Positions 59,744-64,000 of a stretch of 64,000 bases of DNA are shown here, one piece after another. The stretch spans positions 1,860,001-1,924,000 of the forward strand of contig AP025576.1 in assembly GCA_022845955.1 (NCBI GenBank). The letters run 5' to 3'. Position numbers and translations under genes: made by a program. The notes under the pieces were generated by a model. That model did not search any database. It had not been told where the DNA came from and was given only the letters and a program-made list of their open reading frames with translations. How positions within the stretch are numbered: the first letter of the stretch is position 1; every line of letters starts with the position of its first letter. The DNA comes from Lachnospiraceae bacterium (GTDB taxonomy: Bacteria; Bacillota; Clostridia; Lachnospirales; Lachnospiraceae).

Positions 59744-60592
59744 ATGAGTTTGGCTGATGTGACATTTATTCAGATGTGTAAGGATATACTGGAAAACGGA
59801 ACGAGTACGGAAGGGGAAAAAGTGCGTCCCAAATGGCCGGACGGTACGCCGGCCTATACGATAAAGAAATTCGGCGTGGTGAACCGCTACGATCTTTCCC
59901 GGGAATTCCCGTTGCTGACTCTGCGCAGGACGGCACTGAAATCGGCTACGGATGAGATTCTGTGGATATGGCAGCAAAAATCCAATAATATCCATGATCT
60001 GCACAGCCATATCTGGGATGAATGGGCGGACGGGGACGGATCCATCGGAAAGGCCTACGGCTATCAGCTGGGGGTAAAGCATCAGTATAAGGAAGGGATG
60101 ATGGATCAGGTGGATCGGGTGATCTATGATTTAAAGAACAATCCTTTCAGCAGACGGATTATGACCAATATTTATGTGCATCAGGATCTGCATGAAATGA
60201 ACCTGTATCCCTGTGCCTACAGCATGACCTTTAATGTGACCCAGAAAAAAGGGGAGGAGAAGCTGACTCTCAACGCCGTTCTCAACCAGCGTTCCCAGGA
60301 TGTGCTGGCAGCCAATAACTGGAATGTGGTACAGTATTCGGTTCTGCTCCATATGCTGGCCCAGGTATGCGATATGCAGGTGGGGGAACTGGTGCATGTG
60401 ATTGCGGATGCCCATATTTACGACAGGCATATTCCCATCATCCGGGAGCTGATTGCAAGGCAGCCCTATCCGGCTCCCAAATTCAGCCTGAACCCGGATG
60501 TGAAGGATTTTTACCAGTTTACCAGAAATGATGTTATGGTGCAGGATTATGTTACGGGAGAACAGATAAAGGATATTCCCATTGCCATCTGA
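59744..60592 (+). CDS. thyA: Thymidylate synthase
   Basis: Makes dTMP from dUMP with methylene-tetrahydrofolate. In 282 residues: the nucleotide-binding RRTALKSATDEILW, SRRIMTNIYVHQDL, catalytic Cys157 in LYPCAYSMTFNV, and QRSQDVLAANNWNVVQYSVL. The YPCAY setting differs from the more common PPCH, a variant seen in firmicute ThyA-like forms. AGGAGAG precedes the ATG. Followed by the reductase that regenerates its folate. Confidence 0.95.
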   Translation: MSLADVTFIQMCKDILENGTSTEGEKVRPKWPDGTPAYTIKKFGVVNRYDLSREFPLLTLRRTALKSATDEILWIWQQKSNNIHDLHSHIWDEWADGDGSIGKAYGYQLGVKHQYKEGMMDQVDRVIYDLKNNPFSRRIMTNIYVHQDLHEMNLYPCAYSMTFNVTQKKGEEKLTLNAVLNQRSQDVLAANNWNVVQYSVLLHMLAQVCDMQVGELVHVIADAHIYDRHIPIIRELIARQPYPAPKFSLNPDVKDFYQFTRNDVMVQDYVTGEQIKDIPIAI

Positions 60593-60604
60593 CGGAAAGG
60601 GGTG

Positions 60605-60637
60605 GTAACAGGCCGGACAGGTCTGCCCGGACGGTTG
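60605..60637. repeat. Short palindromic repeat, AACAGTTC family (GC-richer variant)
   Basis: GTAACAGGCCGGACAGG / CCCGGACGGTTGC between thyA and folA. Confidence 0.45.
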
Positions 60638-60664
60638 CATGCGGATATGGAGAGGAGCAAAATT

Positions 60665-61162
60665 ATGAATATTATTGTTGCTGTGGATGAAAACTGGGCT
60701 ATCGGATGCAGAGGGGATCTGCTTGTGCGGATACCTGCGGATCACAAAATGTTCCGGAACGAGACTTTGGGAAAAGTAGTGGTACTGGGCAGGAAAACTA
60801 TGGATACCTTCCCGGGGGGACTGCCTCTCCAGGGCAGGACAAACATCGTCCTCACACGGAATCCGGATTACAGGGTGAAGGATGCGGTGGCGGTACATTC
60901 GGTGGAGGAGCTTCTTGAAGAAGTGAAAAAGTACGATTCCCGGGATGTGTATGTGATCGGAGGGGACAGCGTATACCGGCTGCTGCTTCCTTATTGTGAT
61001 ACGGCCCATGTGACCAGAATTGACAGGGCCTATGAGGCAGACGCATATTTCCCCAACCTGGAGGAAGACGGAGAGTGGGAAATAACGGCCGACAGCGAAG
61101 AGCAGACCTATTTCGATACTACCTATCACTTTGTAAAATATGAGAGAAAAAAGACAATGTGA
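60665..61162 (+). CDS. folA: Dihydrofolate reductase
   Basis: Reduces dihydrofolate with NADPH. 165 residues: NIIVAVDENWAIGCRGDLLV (residues 2-21), VVVLGRKTMDTFPGGLPLQG, NIVLTRNPDY, and the second nucleotide site DVYVIGGDSVYRLLLPYCD. GAGAGGAGC lies before the ATG at 60665; an earlier GTG frame start overlaps the repeat. Pair thyA-folA is a standard thymidylate cycle unit. Confidence 0.95.
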   Translation: MNIIVAVDENWAIGCRGDLLVRIPADHKMFRNETLGKVVVLGRKTMDTFPGGLPLQGRTNIVLTRNPDYRVKDAVAVHSVEELLEEVKKYDSRDVYVIGGDSVYRLLLPYCDTAHVTRIDRAYEADAYFPNLEEDGEWEITADSEEQTYFDTTYHFVKYERKKTM

Positions 61163-61200
61163 CAGAATGGAACAGATACGAAAAAAGAGGACTTTATAAC

Positions 61201-61233
61201 AGGCCTGCGCAGGAAATGCACAGACCGTAAGAA
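61201..61233 (+). repeat. Fragment of the ~90 bp dispersed structured repeat
   Basis: GGCCTGCGCAGG, then ATGCACAGACCGTAAGAAG, matching the 5' part of the element at 6843. Confidence 0.45.
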
Positions 61234-61298
61234 GGGATACGGGAACTTCACTTGCATAGGCTTTTTTGCCGGGCAAGGAGTTCCTGTATCCCTTTTTT
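61234..61298 (+). terminator. Strong intrinsic terminator after folA
   Basis: GGGATACGGGAACT (61234-61247) / AGTTCCTGTATCCC (61279-61292) with an inner CTTGC/GCAAG arm, then TTTTTT. Its end touches the stop of the convergent broken lipoprotein gene. Confidence 0.9.
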
Positions 61299-61570
61299 CA
61301 CTCATAAATCTCAATGATCACTTTCTCTGCCAGGAACTCCTTCCCGTCAAAGTATCCCTGCGCTTCCAGTCAGATCCCTTCGCTTAATGTTCCATCCGTA
61401 CCGCCTTCCTGGCCCGGCAGCGATGCGTCCTCTGCATTGGTTCCGTCTGACTGGCTCGTCGGTAAAGAAGCAGTGCTGCTGTTCTCCGCCGGCTGCTTAC
61501 TGCCGCATCCTGCTGCCGCTGTCATCATAAGTGCCAGAACGGCTGCCGCCAACATGAATTTCTTATTCAT
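61298..61570 (-). pseudogene. Small lipoprotein gene interrupted by an in-frame TGA
   Basis: Leftward frame from the ATG at 61570: signal MNKKFMLAAAVLALMMTAAA with lipobox AAGC, a Ser/Gly/Asn-rich linker, then GTLSEGI and a TGA at 61372-61370. Reading on in the same frame gives 23 sensible residues, LEAQGYFDGKEFLAEKVIIE IYE, to a TGA at 61300-61298. The tail looks like the conserved end of a secreted domain, so the stop appears to be a nonsense mutation (or sequencing error). The product without it would be ~90 residues. Confidence 0.65.
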
Positions 61571-61576
61571 TTCCAA

Positions 61577-61834
61577 CTCCCTCTCTTTTCTGTCATAATC
61601 TGTATTCCCGCGGGCAATGAGCCGGATATATTCGCCTGCACGTAGATCCGGCGGCTGTTACCGGTGTTATGTTGTCAATTATAAAAAAGGAAAATTAACG
61701 CTTCCCTAACAGCCCTCTTTATATTATAATGTTTTTGTGCGCCGGCACAAAGAGAACGGGCCGGTGATGCGGTGAGGCAGTAAAGTGCCCGCCGGACAAG
61801 AGAAAAAAGTGGAAACAGCAAAAGAGGGATATGT
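61577..61834. other. Divergent intergenic region
   Basis: 258 bp between the broken lipoprotein gene and the CofE-like gene, with AT-rich stretches around 61678-61735 (ATTATAAAAAAGG; TATATTATAATG). Promoters for both directions are likely here, but no single pair of boxes is convincing. Confidence 0.4.
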
Positions 61835-63025
61835 ATGGAAAGAAAAGTAGGAACCATATCAAGAGGAATCCGTTGTCCTATCATCCGCGAAGGGGATAAT
61901 CTGGCTGACATCGTGGTAACCAGTGTGCTGGAGGCGGCGGAAAGTGAAGGATTTGAACTCAGAGACAGGGATGTGATTTCCGTAACGGAATCTATCGTCG
62001 CAAGGGCACAGGGAAATTATGCACCCGTTACAGCAATCGCAAAGGATGTGAAGGATAAGCTGGGCGGAGAAACGATAGGCGTCATTTTCCCTATTCTTTC
62101 CAGAAACCGTTTTGCCATCTGCCTGCGCGGCATTGCCATGGGGGCGAAGAAGGTGGTGCTGATGCTGAGCTATCCCAGCGATGAGGTGGGAAATGAACTG
62201 GTTTCCCTGGATCAGCTGGATGCGGCGGGAGTGAACCCTTACAGTGATGTGCTGACACTGGAAAAATACAGGGAGCTGTTCGGTGAGAATAAGCATCCTT
62301 TTACCGGTGTGGACTATGTGGCTTATTACAGCGGCTTAATCCGGGAATCCGGTGCGGAAGTGGAAGTGATTTTTGCGAATAACCCGAGAGAAATCTTACA
62401 TTATACAAGGAATGTGCTCACCTGTGATATCCACAGCAGGGCACGTACCAAGCGGATATTGAAGGAGAGCGGCGCACAGGCGGTATGCGGCCTGGACGAT
62501 ATCCTTAATGAATCCGTGGACGGAAGCGGCTGCAATGAGAAATACGGCCTGCTGGGTTCCAATAAATCCACAGAGGACACCATTAAGCTGTTCCCCAGGG
62601 ATTGTACGGAGCTGGTGTTGGATATCCAGGCCCAGATTCTGGCTAAGACCGGTAAACATGTGGAAGTTATGGTATACGGCGACGGCGCTTTCAAGGATCC
62701 GGTAGGAAAGATCTGGGAGCTGGCCGACCCCTGTGTTGCTGTGGCAAATACGGAAGGGCTGGAAGGAACCCCTAACGAAGTGAAGCTGAAATACCTGGCG
62801 GACAATGATTTCAAGGAGCTGTCCGGCGAGGCGTTAAAGGAAGCGATTTCCTCCAGAATCAAAGGAAAGAAGGATAATCTGGTGGGAGATATGGCGTCCC
62901 AGGGAACGACACCCAGAAGGCTTACGGATTTGATCGGATCGCTGTGCGATTTGACCAGCGGATCCGGTGATAAGGGGACTCCCGTTATTCTGGTGCAGGG
63001 ATATTTTGATAACTTCACGGATTAA
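61835..63025 (+). CDS. Coenzyme F420-0:L-glutamate ligase-like protein (CofE/FbiB fold)
   Basis: A 396-residue protein. The first ~240 residues resemble CofE: ISRGIRCPIIREGDNLADIV, RDVISVTESIVARAQGNY, and later FKDPVGKIWELADPCVA with an acidic metal loop (VYGDGAFKDP). CofE adds glutamates to F420 in archaea and actinobacteria. No other F420 genes are visible, so the enzyme probably ligates an amino acid to a different acceptor. GAGGG lies 6 nt before the ATG. Complete and with its own terminator. Confidence 0.82.
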   Translation: MERKVGTISRGIRCPIIREGDNLADIVVTSVLEAAESEGFELRDRDVISVTESIVARAQGNYAPVTAIAKDVKDKLGGETIGVIFPILSRNRFAICLRGIAMGAKKVVLMLSYPSDEVGNELVSLDQLDAAGVNPYSDVLTLEKYRELFGENKHPFTGVDYVAYYSGLIRESGAEVEVIFANNPREILHYTRNVLTCDIHSRARTKRILKESGAQAVCGLDDILNESVDGSGCNEKYGLLGSNKSTEDTIKLFPRDCTELVLDIQAQILAKTGKHVEVMVYGDGAFKDPVGKIWELADPCVAVANTEGLEGTPNEVKLKYLADNDFKELSGEALKEAISSRIKGKKDNLVGDMASQGTTPRRLTDLIGSLCDLTSGSGDKGTPVILVQGYFDNFTD

Positions 63026-63070
63026 TGAAATCTATAATGTGTATTTTCCTTCCTGAGGGATAGGATTCAG

Positions 63071-63109
63071 AAAGGCGTTGGCTTATTTTTAACAGGCCGG
63101 CGCCTTTTT
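63071..63109 (+). terminator. Intrinsic terminator of the CofE-like gene
   Basis: GGCGTTGGC / GCCGGCGCC (with G-U pairs) then TTTTTC. Confidence 0.8.
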
Positions 63110-63228
63110 CATGGAATAAAGTGATGGTAATTCTATATCTTACCAAATCCATTTTCTACTTATACATAGTAATAATTTGGAAAAGGGATTATAGTGTATG
63201 TAACGAAATATTTAATGGGAGGACAGCA

Positions 63229-64000
63229 ATGCGGAAAAGTATGAATGTTTTAAAATGCGGATTATGTGTAGTTCTTGTTAATGCTATCTTACTTGGAGGA
63301 TGCGGTGTGGATTCGGACAAAAAAGAGGGATCCATTGACGTGAGTGAACCGGAAGCGGTGGAAGAGAGCATACAACAGCCGTCAAATATGGAAACGGAAA
63401 CGGGGACGGAAGAATCAGGCATTGCCGCCGCTGTTATGGAAACCGAAGAAAAAGAAGATACCCATAATTTGGAAATTCTTCAGAAAATGAAAGAATTATA
63501 TGAAAACGGTGAATATCTGGAAGCGGTGAAGGCTGTCCGGGATATGGATAAGGATGGTGAATTATCACCGAAAGTAATTGCCTTGAGAAATGAGATTATA
63601 AGGGGAAATGAGGAATATTTTGCGACCCAGGTTGACGCAGCCTTTGAGAACAGAGATTATTTTCTGATAGAAACTTTAATGAATTTTTTCGAAATAGATA
63701 AAGAACAAAGGTCGGAATATAATTTCGTAAAGAAAATGCAGGGAGAATATGTTCTTTTGGATAAACCAGACAGTGATATCTGCGTGGTTATCGATGGATA
63801 TGAGATTCAGGAAAATGATGAGAAAACCATGTTTTCCTATAAAAAGGTAAAGCCTTTAGAAGGTGTTGACTATGTGGAAGGCAGATTATCCATGGATAAT
63901 GGTGCCGAAGTTGAAGAAGTAAACGTGGGGGTAATTGCAATTACCCATGAGAATGGTACCGTTATGAAGTACGTATCGGCTTTAGGACTGGAAAATCTGG
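63229..64000 (+). CDS. Lipoprotein of unknown function, N-terminal part (runs off the window)
   Basis: Open to the window edge for 257 residues. The signal peptide ends AILLGGC (lipobox Cys25), followed by a Glu/Thr/Ser-rich tether (~26-80), a helical stretch resembling a TPR-like or scaffold segment (ILQKMKELYENGEYLEAVKA), and a beta-rich part (ICVVIDGYEIQENDE). Typical of clostridial exported lipoproteins; no domain recognised with certainty. GGGAGG lies 6 nt before the ATG. Confidence 0.75.
   Translation, partial: MRKSMNVLKCGLCVVLVNAILLGGCGVDSDKKEGSIDVSEPEAVEESIQQPSNMETETGTEESGIAAAVMETEEKEDTHNLEILQKMKELYENGEYLEAVKAVRDMDKDGELSPKVIALRNEIIRGNEEYFATQVDAAFENRDYFLIETLMNFFEIDKEQRSEYNFVKKMQGEYVLLDKPDSDICVVIDGYEIQENDEKTMFSYKKVKPLEGVDYVEGRLSMDNGAEVEEVNVGVIAITHENGTVMKYVSALGLENL

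Noticed and set aside
61370..61372. TGA as a selenocysteine codon
   Set aside because: No SECIS-like hairpin directly downstream and no redox motif around it; a nonsense change is simpler.

Overview
The window looks like a chromosome segment of an anaerobic gut Firmicute of the family Lachnospiraceae (Clostridium cluster XIVa type); I cannot fix the genus. The grounds are moderate GC, strong AGGAGG-type ribosome sites, clostridial gene sets (UPF0735 ACT protein-hom-phosphomutase-like-lysC, GerMN lipoprotein, DUF1653, DUF6440, YesM/YesN plus LplB/LplC carbohydrate loci) and many intrinsic terminators. No phage genes, CRISPR array, transposase gene or rRNA was seen.

Layout. (1) 1-12 kb: arginine biosynthesis, with argG reading left and argC reading right from a shared control region holding candidate ArgR boxes. 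About 4.8 kb of unrelated small genes (zinc ribbon, GNATs, nucleoside phosphorylase, ASCH-GNAT fusion, hypoxanthine-DNA glycosylase) sits between argC and argJ-argB-argD; an orphan solute-binding protein follows. (2) 12-26 kb: DMT transporter, comEA, a two-component system, GerMN lipoprotein, comEC, holA, yqeY-like, DUF1653, 5'-nucleotidase and an SfsA-MutY fusion. (3) 26-36.6 kb: glycosyltransferase, a leftward XRE regulator, leftward lipid kinase plus PAP2 pair, glyA behind a structured leader, TraX, and the threonine/aspartate-family operon ACT-hom-(proposed homoserine kinase)-lysC. (4) 36.6-41.9 kb: a gene-free 1.1 kb stretch holding what looks like a ~680 nt structured noncoding RNA, then a GH3 enzyme, tRNA-Gly, an LCP-family protein and two small conserved proteins. 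(5) 42-55.8 kb: an accessory glycan locus with YesM/YesN sensing, two solute-binding proteins, LplB/LplC permeases, three GH29 proteins and one GH35 beta-galactosidase, all enzymes without signal peptides. (6) 55.9-64 kb: ABC exporter, beta-CASP nuclease, thyA-folA, a lipoprotein gene broken by an in-frame stop, a CofE-like ligase and a truncated lipoprotein gene.

What stands out is noncoding. The 37.0-37.7 kb region has a perfect consensus promoter (TTGACA, 17 bp, TATAAT), no plausible rightward ORF, repeated small hairpins, long-range helices and a terminal hairpin: a strong candidate for an ornate large RNA. A 238-242 bp palindromic element with 67 bp terminal inverted repeats occurs twice (5.5 and 57.7 kb, opposite orientations) and as a half copy at 21.03 kb; one copy is flanked by an exact 9 bp direct repeat, as expected for a nonautonomous transposable element. 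A second dispersed element of ~90 bp shows a compensatory change in its stem between copies at 0.9 and 6.9 kb, and a third family of short palindromes around AACAGTTCAGAC lies just after many stop codons.
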